A stretch of DNA of 64,000 bases from Herpetosiphon geysericola (GCF_001306135.1 NZ_LGKP01000008.1:62001-126000), one strand, 5' to 3'; shown: positions 53,098-63,055, counted from the stretch's first letter. Made by a program: numbers and translations. The notes: generated by a model from the sequence alone, not told the origin.

Positions 53098-53106
53098 TGG
53101 TATAAT
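53098..53106 (+). promoter_or_regulatory. Extended -10 promoter of the J-domain gene
   Basis: TGGTATAAT, a perfect extended -10, 35 bases before the GTG at 53142. It lies in the divergent region with the ABC exporter genes. Confidence 0.6.
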
Positions 53107-53141
53107 CGCCGAGAACCACCAGCGAACAGAGGATAGTGCTC

Positions 53142-54473
53142 GTGTACGATTTTGAACAGCTTGACTCCTATGAACTGCTTGGAGTGGCGCGAACTGCCAC
53201 ACCAGAGGAAATCAAACGGGCGTATCGCCAAGAAATTGCCAAATATCACCCTGATCGTTGGAACAGTGCGAGTGCCAACGAACAAGAGTATGCCCGCAAA
53301 CGAGCTTCAGCGATTACCGAAGCCTATAGTTTGACCCAAAAAGACAAGCCTGTTCGGCGTGCAACCCCAAGTGCAGCAGCAACGCCTGAGCCAACCAGCA
53401 ATCCTGAGCGTTTGGCTCAGTTGTATGAGCATGGTCGCGGTTTGTTGGCCGCCAATGATTTTGCTGGTGCTGCAAATGTTTTTCGCCAAATTCAAAATGC
53501 TGATCCGTTTTATCGCGATAGCGCCGATTTGCTGTATCGGGCTGAATTTGCCTTGAAACGCAATCAGCCAAGCAAAGCCAAGCGCCCAATCAATAAAAAA
53601 GCTGTGGCGATTATTGGCGGCAGCGTTGGGGTGGTTGCCTTAGTTGGCGCTGTCTGGTTTCTTGGTGGTTCAAACAACGGGGCCAATAACCCTAATGCTA
53701 CGGCAACTGCGCTGATTGTGGCCGAAGTGCCGACTGCCACGCTTGAAGGCGAAGTGGCGATTAATCCTACTGCGACGAGTGCTGAAGGCGTGATCGTTAC
53801 GCCAAGCGTCGAGCCAACGCTTGAAGCGACCAGCGAACCCACTATCGAGCCAACAAGCGAACCAACGCTTGAACCAACCATTGAGCCAAGCGTCGAGCCA
53901 AGCCCAACCACTGAGCCAAGTGCTGTGCCAAGCAACACACCTGCGCCATTGCCCGACGATCTGAGTGGGCTAGTGCTGGTGAGCGATAATTTGGATGGTG
54001 GCACCTGGCCTGTTGGCAATGGTGGCAACTGGAATTTTGAGTTTATCAATGGCCGCTATCATATGACCATGGTGCCCGGGGTTGGCTCGGTTTGGTCGTT
54101 TGGCCCAGCTTTGCCCGCCCAAAATGTGGTCTTAGCTGCCGATGTTGAGGCTGTCAGCGGCAGCGGTGGCTTGATGATGGGTTTTGTTGATGGGAATAAT
54201 TACTATCGCTTTATCATTGCCGCCGATGGAACTTGGGCTTTTCAGCAGCGTTTTGCTGGCCAAACGGCGCTGTTAGCTTCAGGCGAGGGCTTGGCGCCTG
54301 GGCGCTTGGTCATTGCCCAACGCGGCGCTGTGACCCATCTCTATTGGAATGATACCTATCTTGGAGAAGTTATTTTGCCTGCGTTCCCTGGTGGAGCGTA
54401 TGGCTTTGTATTGGCTGGCAATAATGGTGCTGATGTCTATTTTGATAACCTACGACTTCGCGCTTTGCCATAG
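53142..54473 (+). CDS. Membrane-anchored J-domain protein with Pro/Thr linker
   Basis: A 443-residue fusion. Residues ~5-70 form a J domain ([23 protein letters not shown] at 36-38), which stimulates DnaK ATPase. A helical TPR-like part (~86-140) and a membrane helix (154-176) follow, then a linker rich in EPTxEP repeats (~200-275) and a C-terminal beta-rich domain (~280-443) with [17 protein letters not shown], which resembles lectin-like jelly rolls. The topology suggests the J domain inside the cell and the jelly-roll domain outside. The GTG at 53142 is chosen because AGAGGA lies 8 bases before it. The role is unknown; recruiting DnaK to the membrane is inferred. Confidence 0.82.
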   Translation: MYDFEQLDSYELLGVARTATPEEIKRAYRQEIAKYHPDRWNSASANEQEYARKRASAITEAYSLTQKDKPVRRATPSAAATPEPTSNPERLAQLYEHGRGLLAANDFAGAANVFRQIQNADPFYRDSADLLYRAEFALKRNQPSKAKRPINKKAVAIIGGSVGVVALVGAVWFLGGSNNGANNPNATATALIVAEVPTATLEGEVAINPTATSAEGVIVTPSVEPTLEATSEPTIEPTSEPTLEPTIEPSVEPSPTTEPSAVPSNTPAPLPDDLSGLVLVSDNLDGGTWPVGNGGNWNFEFINGRYHMTMVPGVGSVWSFGPALPAQNVVLAADVEAVSGSGGLMMGFVDGNNYYRFIIAADGTWAFQQRFAGQTALLASGEGLAPGRLVIAQRGAVTHLYWNDTYLGEVILPAFPGGAYGFVLAGNNGADVYFDNLRLRALP

Positions 54474-54492
54474 CTGCTAGAAGGTTTGCACC

Positions 54493-55128
54493 ATGGTGCC
54501 ATTTGTCTATCATATTGTTAGGTTTATTTGTCGTGTGCTGTTAGGAATGCGAGCGCGCTTGGTCGTTGAAGGCCAGGAGCATTTGCCCGCAACTGGGGGC
54601 TATATTTTGGCCTCGAATCATGTGAGCAACTGGGACCCTGTGGCTTTATCATTGGGGTCGCCCGGCCATTTGATTGGCGCACTCGGCAAGCAAGAGTTGT
54701 TTGAATTGCCGATTCTTGGGCGCATTGCCAGCGCAGTTGGCGGCATTCCAGTGCGGCGTGGCGAAGCTGATCGCGAGGCCTTAGCGCGCTGCAAAGCGGT
54801 GTTGCAATCCGGCCAGCCATTAATCATTTTGCCCGAAGGCACCCGCTCGCGTTCTGGTGAGTTGCTTGAAGGCAAGCATGGCGTGATTGCGATGGCGCAG
54901 TTGGCAAATGTGCCAATTGTGCCTGCTGCGGTGATTGGCACAAAAACCATGGGCTGGCCATGGCGGCGCTCGACCGTGATTGTACGTTATGCTGCGCCAA
55001 TCATCGTTGATCGTAAAATCAAAGGCCATGAAGGCCGCCAAATCGCCTTGGACACAACTATGCATCAAATTGCCTCGCTGCTGCCGCCAACCATGCGTGG
55101 CTTCTACAAACATGCCTTAAACGCCTAA
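54493..55128 (+). CDS. plsC: 1-acyl-sn-glycerol-3-phosphate acyltransferase
   Basis: A 211-residue acyltransferase that turns lysophosphatidate into phosphatidate. The motif I (SNHVSNWDP, the HxxxxD catalytic pair) and motif III (LPEGTRSRSG) are intact, and GGIPVRRGEADREAL is motif II. An N-terminal hydrophobic stretch (~5-22) may bind the membrane. AGAAGG precedes the ATG. It is 19 bases downstream of the J-domain gene and has its own strong terminator, so the two probably form a unit. Confidence 0.92.
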   Translation: MVPFVYHIVRFICRVLLGMRARLVVEGQEHLPATGGYILASNHVSNWDPVALSLGSPGHLIGALGKQELFELPILGRIASAVGGIPVRRGEADREALARCKAVLQSGQPLIILPEGTRSRSGELLEGKHGVIAMAQLANVPIVPAAVIGTKTMGWPWRRSTVIVRYAAPIIVDRKIKGHEGRQIALDTTMHQIASLLPPTMRGFYKHALNA

Positions 55129-55134
55129 AGTGCC

Positions 55135-55165
55135 CCGCCCGCAAACCTTTGCGGGCGGTTTTTTT
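55135..55165 (+). terminator. Intrinsic terminator of plsC
   Basis: CCGCCCGCAAA pairs with TTTGCGGGCGG (loop of 2) and is followed by seven T (55159-55165). Confidence 0.95.
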
Positions 55166-55225
55166 AATCGCTGGCTCATCTAGCTGTGTTAATCTTCGCT
55201 GGATTAATGGAGTTAGGAGGGTTTT

Positions 55226-55681
55226 ATGCATTGGCGCTTGCTGTTGGCTTGGTTGGCTTTCTGTTTGGTAATGTTTGCGTTATACAGCTTATTTCTGTCA
55301 GCCATAACCGAACGTGGCGATTCAGCTACCCCTAACGCAGCCAAAGGCTCTATTGCTGTTTTTTCGGGCATGCCCGATCCTCAATGGTCACTTGATAGCA
55401 ATTATGTTGCCTATATTCAGTATGTGCTCGAAACCGCACCCAACGTGGCTGCTCCTACAGAAGTACCCAGCCGTGGCTACAGGGGCATGAACCTAGATTT
55501 GCTTACCACTGACATCCCAACCCAAGTAACAATCTTTAACGAAGTGATTACTCTGCGCCAAGCAGGCACAACCCGCTATTTGAGCGACCCTAACCGCGAG
55601 CTTGAGCGTTCGTTGCTTGAACATATCCGGGGTGATCTTGCGCCTGGAGCCTATGATTTCGTTAAATCTAAAATCCCATAA
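55226..55681 (+). CDS. Small membrane-anchored protein, unknown function
   Basis: A 151-residue protein with AGGAGGG before the ATG. Residues ~3-27 form one hydrophobic helix (LLLAWLAFCLVMFALYSLFL), either an anchor or an uncleaved signal. The remaining ~120 residues are soluble and probably outside the cell. No Cys or domain motif is visible in the soluble part. It stands alone between the terminator of plsC and the hybrid kinase gene. Confidence 0.65.
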   Translation: MHWRLLLAWLAFCLVMFALYSLFLSAITERGDSATPNAAKGSIAVFSGMPDPQWSLDSNYVAYIQYVLETAPNVAAPTEVPSRGYRGMNLDLLTTDIPTQVTIFNEVITLRQAGTTRYLSDPNRELERSLLEHIRGDLAPGAYDFVKSKIP

Positions 55682-55965
55682 AAGTTTAATCCTTAGCATT
55701 TGTGATGATCGCAACGCGCAGCACGCCAGTCGATGTTGTACCTGGCGTGTTTGATTCATACCCCGCACTTGGGCGCTAAACTCCCCCCTTTTGAGCGTGA
55801 TCCTACCCTATGAGCACTAGCCTAAATAGGACTGAAATCGTTTTCATAACGAGCAATTCGTAAGGTTCTCCGTTGGTTCTCAACCGTACGCTAGCGATAG
55901 AAATGCACGCTTGCCTTGCTTGGCGTATACAAAATGCTTCAAGAGCGTGTTGAGGAATTGCTGTT
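55682..55965. other. Leader region of the hybrid kinase gene
   Basis: No gene is seen. TATACAAAAT at 55925-55934 may contain the -10, and GAGGA lies just before the ATG at 55966. No repeat modules are present. Confidence 0.3.
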
Positions 55966-58900
55966 ATGACCTGTTATGCCAATGAATCGTTGCTGGAGCT
56001 GCAATTAACCCAGCAAGTGCGCCTGCTAGAGGCCGAATTACTGCAAGTACGCGGCCATACTGCCAAGCTCCAAGCCTTGATTGACCATACCGAGAGCCTC
56101 ATTTGGTCGATTGATACCAATTATCATTTGATTATGAGCAATCGCACGTTTCATGAGTATTTGCATCAATGGTACGACCAACACATTGAGTTAGGTCAGC
56201 CGATTAGCATGTTGCAACTACCCAAAGCGATTGCCAAACCGTGGAATGATGCCTATCGCCGCGCTTTGCAGGGCGAAGCCTTTGCCCAAGAATTTGTGCA
56301 TCAATATGCTGGCGCAACCCGCTATTATGAATTTCATTTTGCGCCAATCCTCGATGAGCAACGAGTTGTCCAGGGGGTTAATATTTCAGGCCGCGATAGT
56401 AGCAGCCGCCGCTTGGCCGAAGTGATGTTACGCAGCAACGAAGCCCGCTATCGCGCGATCAACGAAGCTGCGCCCTATGGCGTGTTCTTCTGCGATACCG
56501 AGGGCCAATGTGTGTATGCCAACACCGCGCTGTTGCAGATGCTCGAAGTGAAGCTCGAAGCGGTGCTCGGCGATGCTTGGATGGAGTTTCTGCACCCAAC
56601 CGATCTCTCGAATAGTACGAGTTTTTGGTCTGATTTAGCCTTGTCAGTCAAGCAACAGCCAATTCCCGCGGTGTTGTTTGACCAAACCGTCCGCATGAAC
56701 ACCAACATGAATCAATTAATCTGGCTGCGCTTGCGAATTTCGCCAGTGATTGAGGCTGGCGTGCTGTGTGGCTTTGTTGGCATTACCGACGATCTCAGTG
56801 CCTTGAAAAAAGCTGAAACTGCTGCCCAAGATAATCAACATTTTATCCAAAAAATTGCCGATACCCTGCCATCGCAATTATTTATCTACGACCGCGATTC
56901 TGCCTCGATCATCTATACCAATGAGGTTAGTCGCCAATGGTTTAAAAGCTTTAATATTGATCCTACTGATAGTAGTACTATTCGGTCTCTCTTCCATCCT
57001 GACGATCAGGCTAGCATCCAGCAAGCTCTACGAGGTAGTATAGTAGCTAACGATGGTCAACCATTAATTTTGGATTTTGAGTGTCGTTTACGCTCGCCTG
57101 AAGGCCCATATCGCTATTTTGCCCTGCGGATTACGCCTTTTACAACCGATGCTGATGGCCACGTAGCCCAATTGCTCGGCGTAGCCAGCGATATTACCGA
57201 ACGCAAATTGCAAGAGCAACAAATTCGCCAATTGAATGAGCAGCTTGAACAACGTGTTGTCGAACGAACCCAAGAGTTAGCTCAATCGTATCGATTTCAG
57301 CGCACTATGATTCAACATGCACCTTCCATTATTATTTCACTCGATCCAAGCGGCGTAGTACGTGGCTTCAATCAAGCTGCCGAATTTGAGTTTGGCTATC
57401 AAGAATCAGAGTTGTTGGGCCGCCCCTTTCCTACCAAATTATTCGATCGCTCCGATTTAACCTATCGCTGGGAGATGGAGCAACATCGCAATCAGGGCTT
57501 GTTTTACTCCGATTTGGATATTTTGCTGGCTGAGGCGCGCCGTGGCATTTCCGAGCCTCACGAATGGCAAGCGGTACACCGCTCTGGCTCGCGCTTTCCA
57601 GTTGAATTAACCATCACGCCACTATTGAATGCAGATGTTTTAGAGGGCTTTTTGCTCATTGGCAATAATATCGCTGCCCGCAAACGCTCCGAAGAAGAAT
57701 TTCATTTGCTCTATCGTACAACCCGCTCGGTGAGTGAGGCCGCTGATTTCAATAGCGCGCTCGAAGTGGTGTTGCGTAATATTTGCGCCGCGATTGGCTG
57801 GGATTTGAGCCTGGCTTGGGTTCCAAGCGCCAATCAAGACTATCTCGCCTTAGCGCCAATTCGTTGGAGCAGTAACGAGCGCTTTCAGCATTTTTATCAA
57901 TATATGCAAAACTTAGAATTGCCCCAAGGCGCAGGCATGGCTGGGCGCGTCTGGCAAACCAAACAATCAGCCCAGTATCTGCTTGAGCAGCAATATTGGG
58001 CCGAATGGAATCTCAGCCAGCGTGGCTATGAATTGGCTCAGCAGGTTGGCTTGCAATCGGCGGTGGTTGTGCCAATTTTGGCCAACGATCAAGTTGTGGC
58101 TATCCTTGAGTTCTTTCGTAGCAGCAAAGGTGCCGACAACGAACGCACCAGCAGTTTAATTTCGGTCATCGCAACCCAATTAGGCACGCTGTTTCAACGC
58201 AAACAGGCTGAAATGCAACTGCGCCAGAGCGAAGCCAAAAATCGCGCACTTTTGGCAGCCATGCCCGATTTGATGATTCGCTTTACTGCCAAGGGCGAAA
58301 TTTTGGATTATCACACCAACGATCCATCAGATCTTTTTTTGCCCCAAGATGCGATGATCGGCGCAAATGCCAACAACCAATTGCCGCAGCCTCAAATAGT
58401 TAATATTTTGAACGCTACCCAACAGGCAATTGAAACCAACAGTACCCAGAATGTTGAGTATGAACTGACCTTGCCCAAGGGTAACAATGTGTTTGAGGCA
58501 CGAATTGCGCCGAGTGGCGGTGATGAGGTTGTGATGGTGATTCGCAATATTACCGAGCGCAAGCGGATTGAGCAGCGGCTCCAGCAACAAACCGATGAAT
58601 TAAGCATCGCCAACGCTGAATTAGCCAAAGCAGCGCGACTCAAAGATGAATTTCTGGCGAGCATGAGCCACGAATTGCGCACCCCGTTGACAGGTATTTT
58701 GGCCTTTAGCGAGGCCTTGCGCTACGAGCAATATGGAGCGTTGAACCAAGCGCAAGCCCAAGCCCTCAGCCAGATTGATGAAAATAGCCGCCATTTGCTC
58801 GATCTGATCAACGATATTCTTGATCTTTCCAAAATCGAAGCAGGTAAGCTCACGATCAACTATCAAACGATGATTATTGATGAAATTTGCCAAGCAAGCA

Positions 58901-60099
58901 TTCGGATGGTGCAAAAATTAGCTCATAACAAACAACTTGAATTATTGTATGAGCCATGTGCCGATGATGCAATGATTTGCGCCGATTCACGCCGATTAAA
59001 GCAAATGTTGGTTAATTTATTGAGCAACGCGGTAAAATTTACACCCAATGGCGGTCGAATTGGGTTAAGTGTTAAGCTTGATAGCCAATTGCGCCAAGTT
59101 GCGCTCACTGTTTGGGATACGGGAATTGGGATCAATACTCACGATATTCCCAAGCTTTTTCGGCCATTTTCGCAGCTTGATAGCAAATTATCGCGCCAAT
59201 ATGCTGGAACTGGCTTAGGTTTGGCGTTGGTCTATCACATGGCCAATTTACATGGTGGTCGCGTTGAATTACAAAGCGAGGTTGGGGTTGGCAGTCAATT
59301 TCGCTTAATCTTGCCCTGGTATGGCATTGATCATGCTGCGCTTGAACCAAGTCAGCAGCCAATGTTGTTAGCAATTACTGAAGATCGCACGCTGAATATC
59401 CAATTGGTGGCTTACGCTGAGCAATTAGGTTGGGCTGTGCGTTTCTGCAAACCTTATTTCGATTTACAACCATATTTGGCTACTAACCAAACAATCCTCT
59501 ATGATTTGCGTCAAATTAGCTTATCGCAGCAAGTTTTTGAACAGTTACGCCAGCAAACCAACGATAATCCGGTAATTTTATTCTGCGATCAAGATTTTAA
59601 GCTTGATATGACAATTCCTGAGCATTGGCATTGTATGTATCAACCAATGAATCAACAGCGTTTGTTCAATACCTTGAAATATATTGATTCGGCGTATCAG
59701 ATGGATCAGAAATTGCCAGTTAATAGCCCAAAGCAAATTCTCTTTGCTGCTGATAATTTAGCTAATAGCTTATTGATTCGCGATTTTTTGAGTGAATTTG
59801 GTTGGGAAGTAACGCTTGTTTACAATCAGCACGACGTGTATGAGGCAATTGCCAATCGAGCAATTGATTTGTTGGTGCTGGATTTACAATTGGCTGGTGG
59901 TGACGCGATTCAGATGATTAGCACAATTCGCCGCCATAAAAATTACCGTGATCTTCCCATAATTGCCTTAAGTGCACTCGCCATAATTGAACATCAGCAT
60001 ATTGCCGAGCATGCTGATACAGTTTTATACAAACCATTAAATTTAGTCGAACTTGAACGATTAATCAATGGTTTGTGCAACCCATCAAAGGAGGCTTGA
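55966..60099 (+). CDS. Multi-PAS/GAF hybrid histidine kinase
   Basis: A 1377-residue cytoplasmic kinase. A coiled start is followed by PAS domains at ~45-150, ~160-285, ~295-420 and ~440-565, a GAF domain (~580-740), a further PAS (~750-860), the HisKA domain (His902 in SMSHELRTPLTG) and the ATPase domain (NLLSNAVKFTPNGG; DTGIGI; GTGLGLALVYHM). The C-terminus holds a degenerate receiver-like domain (~1130-1240) without a clear Asp pocket and a complete receiver (~1255-1370; Asp1306, Lys in YKPLN). The next gene, an HD-GYP response regulator, starts 2 bases after the stop codon, so a phosphorelay between them is very likely. Confidence 0.93.
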   Translation: MTCYANESLLELQLTQQVRLLEAELLQVRGHTAKLQALIDHTESLIWSIDTNYHLIMSNRTFHEYLHQWYDQHIELGQPISMLQLPKAIAKPWNDAYRRALQGEAFAQEFVHQYAGATRYYEFHFAPILDEQRVVQGVNISGRDSSSRRLAEVMLRSNEARYRAINEAAPYGVFFCDTEGQCVYANTALLQMLEVKLEAVLGDAWMEFLHPTDLSNSTSFWSDLALSVKQQPIPAVLFDQTVRMNTNMNQLIWLRLRISPVIEAGVLCGFVGITDDLSALKKAETAAQDNQHFIQKIADTLPSQLFIYDRDSASIIYTNEVSRQWFKSFNIDPTDSSTIRSLFHPDDQASIQQALRGSIVANDGQPLILDFECRLRSPEGPYRYFALRITPFTTDADGHVAQLLGVASDITERKLQEQQIRQLNEQLEQRVVERTQELAQSYRFQRTMIQHAPSIIISLDPSGVVRGFNQAAEFEFGYQESELLGRPFPTKLFDRSDLTYRWEMEQHRNQGLFYSDLDILLAEARRGISEPHEWQAVHRSGSRFPVELTITPLLNADVLEGFLLIGNNIAARKRSEEEFHLLYRTTRSVSEAADFNSALEVVLRNICAAIGWDLSLAWVPSANQDYLALAPIRWSSNERFQHFYQYMQNLELPQGAGMAGRVWQTKQSAQYLLEQQYWAEWNLSQRGYELAQQVGLQSAVVVPILANDQVVAILEFFRSSKGADNERTSSLISVIATQLGTLFQRKQAEMQLRQSEAKNRALLAAMPDLMIRFTAKGEILDYHTNDPSDLFLPQDAMIGANANNQLPQPQIVNILNATQQAIETNSTQNVEYELTLPKGNNVFEARIAPSGGDEVVMVIRNITERKRIEQRLQQQTDELSIANAELAKAARLKDEFLASMSHELRTPLTGILAFSEALRYEQYGALNQAQAQALSQIDENSRHLLDLINDILDLSKIEAGKLTINYQTMIIDEICQASIRMVQKLAHNKQLELLYEPCADDAMICADSRRLKQMLVNLLSNAVKFTPNGGRIGLSVKLDSQLRQVALTVWDTGIGINTHDIPKLFRPFSQLDSKLSRQYAGTGLGLALVYHMANLHGGRVELQSEVGVGSQFRLILPWYGIDHAALEPSQQPMLLAITEDRTLNIQLVAYAEQLGWAVRFCKPYFDLQPYLATNQTILYDLRQISLSQQVFEQLRQQTNDNPVILFCDQDFKLDMTIPEHWHCMYQPMNQQRLFNTLKYIDSAYQMDQKLPVNSPKQILFAADNLANSLLIRDFLSEFGWEVTLVYNQHDVYEAIANRAIDLLVLDLQLAGGDAIQMISTIRRHKNYRDLPIIALSALAIIEHQHIAEHADTVLYKPLNLVELERLINGLCNPSKEA

Positions 60100-60101
60100 T
60101 C

Positions 60102-61139
60102 GTGAATTCTGCTGCTACCATTTTGATCATTGACGATCTCGCCGTTGCGCGAGCAAGTATGAACGCAGTGTTGCAAGGCGAAGGCTATGAGCTGGTTTTT
60201 GCTGACAATGGCATAACTGGCATTGCCAAAGCGCTAGAACTTTTGCCAGATACAATCCTACTTGACGTAATGATGCCTGATATGGATGGTTTTGAAGTTT
60301 GTCGCCAAATTCGTGCCAACCCGTTGCTGGCCGAAATTCCGGTTGTAATGGTAACGGCCTTGGATGATCGCGAATCGCGCTTGCAGGGCTTGCGAGCTGG
60401 GGCCGACGATTTTCTAAGCAAGCCGATTGATAGCCTTGAAATAAAAACCCGTTTGCAAACGATTACGCGCCTAAATCGCTATCGCCGTTTGCAAGACGAA
60501 CGTCGCCAAGTTGAGCGCTTGAATCAAGAAATTATCGATGCCTATAACGCTGGAATCGAGGCTTGGTCGCGGGCTTTAGATTTGCGCGATAAAGAAACTG
60601 AGGGCCATAGCAAGCGTGTGACTGAAATGACTGTGCGGATTGCCGAGGCGTTGGGAATTGCTGGCGACGATTTGGTGCAAATTTGGCGTGGCTCGTTGCT
60701 GCACGACATTGGTAAAATGGGCATTCCAGATGCGATTTTACATAAACCAGGCCCATTAACCAACGAAGAATGGCTGGTGATGCAAAAACATCCAACCTAT
60801 GCCTACGACTTGCTGCGGCCAATTCATTATTTACAGCCAGCGCTGGATATTCCCTATTGTCATCACGAAAAATGGGATGGGAGTGGCTATCCTCGGGGAT
60901 TAAAAGGCCCTGAAATTCCCTTAGCGGCGCGAATTTTTGCTTTGGCTGATGTCTGGGATGCTTTGCGTTCCGACCGACCATACCGCTTGGGCTGGCCGGT
61001 CGAACGGATTCGCGAACACATTGCAAGTTTGGCGGGTAGCCATTTTGATCCTGCACTTGTGCCCCTCTTTTTGCAGCTCGTTGAGGAGACTCCTGAGTCG
61101 TTAGTGTTGCATCGGTATGCCCCGGCTACGCTTCGGTAG
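60102..61139 (+). CDS. Response regulator with HD-GYP c-di-GMP phosphodiesterase domain
   Basis: A 345-residue protein. The receiver domain (~4-120) has Asp10/Asp11, Asp55 (phosphorylation site) and Lys107. The HD-GYP domain (~150-340) has HDIGKMGIPD (His201, Asp202) and HHEKWDGSGYPRGLKG (254-269), which are the metal and GYP motifs of active c-di-GMP hydrolases. It starts with GTG at 60102, preceded by AAAGGAGG, 2 bases after the stop codon of the hybrid kinase gene. This is its probable partner kinase. Its 3' end overlaps the convergent small gene by 14 bases. Confidence 0.93.
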   Translation: MNSAATILIIDDLAVARASMNAVLQGEGYELVFADNGITGIAKALELLPDTILLDVMMPDMDGFEVCRQIRANPLLAEIPVVMVTALDDRESRLQGLRAGADDFLSKPIDSLEIKTRLQTITRLNRYRRLQDERRQVERLNQEIIDAYNAGIEAWSRALDLRDKETEGHSKRVTEMTVRIAEALGIAGDDLVQIWRGSLLHDIGKMGIPDAILHKPGPLTNEEWLVMQKHPTYAYDLLRPIHYLQPALDIPYCHHEKWDGSGYPRGLKGPEIPLAARIFALADVWDALRSDRPYRLGWPVERIREHIASLAGSHFDPALVPLFLQLVEETPESLVLHRYAPATLR

Positions 61140-61359
61140 TTTGGGGCTTTTGGGCTTCGTATTCACGATGCGCCAACTCAGAAATCAGCATATAACGCTG
61201 AATGATGCTGGCAATCGGGGCTAGCACAGCAATTCGGCGGCTGGCTTCTTGGCTGACCCGAATAAACTCATCGACATCGCTCGCTTGCTCAAAACGGCGC
61301 TGCAAGCGTTCTGCTTCAACCTTCAACTGTTCAATGTATAGTGGTTCTGTTCCAAGCAT
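61126..61359 (-). CDS. Small helical protein, unknown function
   Basis: A 77-residue protein starting at the ATG at 61359, which has AAAGGG upstream; a longer in-frame version from 61464 would overlap the preceding gene. It is almost wholly helical and charged (IEQLKVEAERLQRRFEQASDVDEFIRVSQEASRRI), with no membrane segment. The gene lies 25 bases after the serine hydrolase gene and overlaps the HD-GYP gene tail-to-tail by 14 bases. No family is recognised. Confidence 0.65.
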   Translation of the reverse strand: MLGTEPLYIEQLKVEAERLQRRFEQASDVDEFIRVSQEASRRIAVLAPIASIIQRYMLISELAHREYEAQKPQTTEA

Positions 61360-61384
61360 CCCTATGACCCTTTCCAAACAACGA

Positions 61385-62869
61385 CTAGCGAATTTGGGGA
61401 TGGCGTGCAGTATAGATGATCCGCGAAATATCAGCGAGTAAGGGGTCGGAAACCGGAGTTTCAATAAAATCAGTATCCTGCCAAATCCACATACTCACAA
61501 TATATTCATCGCCGTTGGGGTCGCGCACGTAGCCTGCATCAGCGCGGGCATCATCGACCCAGCCGCTCTTGTGGGCCACAAAACTACCTTCAGGCACGCC
61601 TGCCACAATTTTGTTGGTATCGCGATTGCGGCTGAGAATTGCGAGAATTTCGTTACAGCGTTCGACGCTGAGCAACGTATCTTGCATATCGAGCAACACG
61701 CCTTGACCTTGGCTACATTCGACAATTGCCCAAACCACTTGGGCCATTTCGCGCGGCGACGAACGCACATATGGGTCGGCATTGGTATAAGGCTGTGCGC
61801 CTTCTTGGCCGCGTTTCGGCACTTCTACGCCCTGCACCAGCGAAAGATAATCAATCGACTCGAATGGGGCTGCCAAGGTTGTATATTCTAAGCCAAGAAT
61901 ATCAGTTAAGGTTTGGTCGAGAATTTTTGCGCCTTCTAAGCCATCGCCATCGCCAATCATGGCCAGCAAATCGTTGGAGGCTTCGTTATCACTATCGCCA
62001 ATCATCAAATCGATCATTGCGTATTGATCATCGGTGAAGCGTTCGCGGCTGATAAACGATTGCAACAAGATCGGAATTTTCAGTACGCTCATTCCAGAGA
62101 AGACCGTATCGCCGCGATAATCGTACCATTGCTCGCTTTTAATATCGTAGACCGTAATCCCAAACACGCCATCCCATTCAGCTTCGCGTTCGGCCAACGC
62201 GGCGGTCAGCTGCTCGGGGCTTGCTTGCAGATTATTGGTCAGCACTTGGGTTGGAATCGACAGGGTTTGGCTGAGCTGCAAGGTTTGGCTAATTTCGGCT
62301 AACAGTGCTGTGCGATCAAGGGTTAAGCCTGGAGTGAGCACAAATGCTGAGCGTTCGCGATCGTAGCCAACCGTTGGCGAAAGAGCAACTGCTTGCTCAA
62401 TTTTAGCAAATGTTTGATCGAGCAATTGCTGATCGAAGGTGCTCTTGATTGCCAAGCGCACGGGAATTTGCTTGTCGGCCAAATCGCGGGCGTCAAGCAG
62501 CGCTTGCTGGAAATCATGCTGATAGCCAAGTTGATCCATGCTGAGCTTGATTGGTGCGAGCAAGCTTGGGTTGGTTAAGCTAAGCGTGGCATTGGGATAT
62601 GCAGCTTGGAGTGCGGCTAGGGCCTGATCTTCGCTGAGGCCACCAATTTCGACGCTGCCAACTTTGCTGCGATCAGGAAAAACCCATTCGCTTGAAGAGA
62701 GCATCGAAAGCGGCGGTGGCGCATCAAACTCGGCAGGAGTTGCAGCAGTGCGTTCAGAATGTGAATTGGAGGGAGTGACTGCTTCTGTGGCAGGCAGATA
62801 GTAAATTGCTATCCCACAGGCCAGAATTGAGAGCATCGTCACCCAAAAGAGCAAAAAAGCTTTTTTCAT
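61385..62869 (-). CDS. Exported serine hydrolase of the class A beta-lactamase fold
   Basis: A 494-residue protein with one N-terminal membrane helix or signal (KKAFLLFWVTMLSILACGIAIYYL). A helical and beta region (~65-215) resembles the VanW-associated/peptidoglycan-binding domain PF12229. The catalytic part (~225-490) has SxxK (Ser261, Lys264 in MSVLKIP), SDN (293-295) and KSG (434-436). The Glu-x-x-Leu-Asn omega-loop motif of true class A lactamases is not seen, so a peptidase or structural role in the cell wall is more likely than antibiotic hydrolysis. The small helical gene follows in the same unit. Confidence 0.82.
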   Translation of the reverse strand: MKKAFLLFWVTMLSILACGIAIYYLPATEAVTPSNSHSERTAATPAEFDAPPPLSMLSSSEWVFPDRSKVGSVEIGGLSEDQALAALQAAYPNATLSLTNPSLLAPIKLSMDQLGYQHDFQQALLDARDLADKQIPVRLAIKSTFDQQLLDQTFAKIEQAVALSPTVGYDRERSAFVLTPGLTLDRTALLAEISQTLQLSQTLSIPTQVLTNNLQASPEQLTAALAEREAEWDGVFGITVYDIKSEQWYDYRGDTVFSGMSVLKIPILLQSFISRERFTDDQYAMIDLMIGDSDNEASNDLLAMIGDGDGLEGAKILDQTLTDILGLEYTTLAAPFESIDYLSLVQGVEVPKRGQEGAQPYTNADPYVRSSPREMAQVVWAIVECSQGQGVLLDMQDTLLSVERCNEILAILSRNRDTNKIVAGVPEGSFVAHKSGWVDDARADAGYVRDPNGDEYIVSMWIWQDTDFIETPVSDPLLADISRIIYTARHPQIR

Positions 62870-63055
62870 TGATGCATGTAGCTTGATAAGTGAATAGAAT
62901 TGTGTACGATACGGCTAACCAGCACAGTGAGAACCCTCTAAGTATACCGCAGGTTGCTGCTTTGCGGGTACCTAGAGTTTGCTGTTTAAAATGAAGATTG
63001 TATGAGAATGTTTAAGCTCTTTAATCTTACCATGTGACGCAGCCCTTGCGAAGCC

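Noticed and set aside
61385-62869. A true beta-lactamase resistance gene
   Set aside because: No ExxLN omega-loop motif is seen and an extra N-terminal wall-binding-like domain is present.
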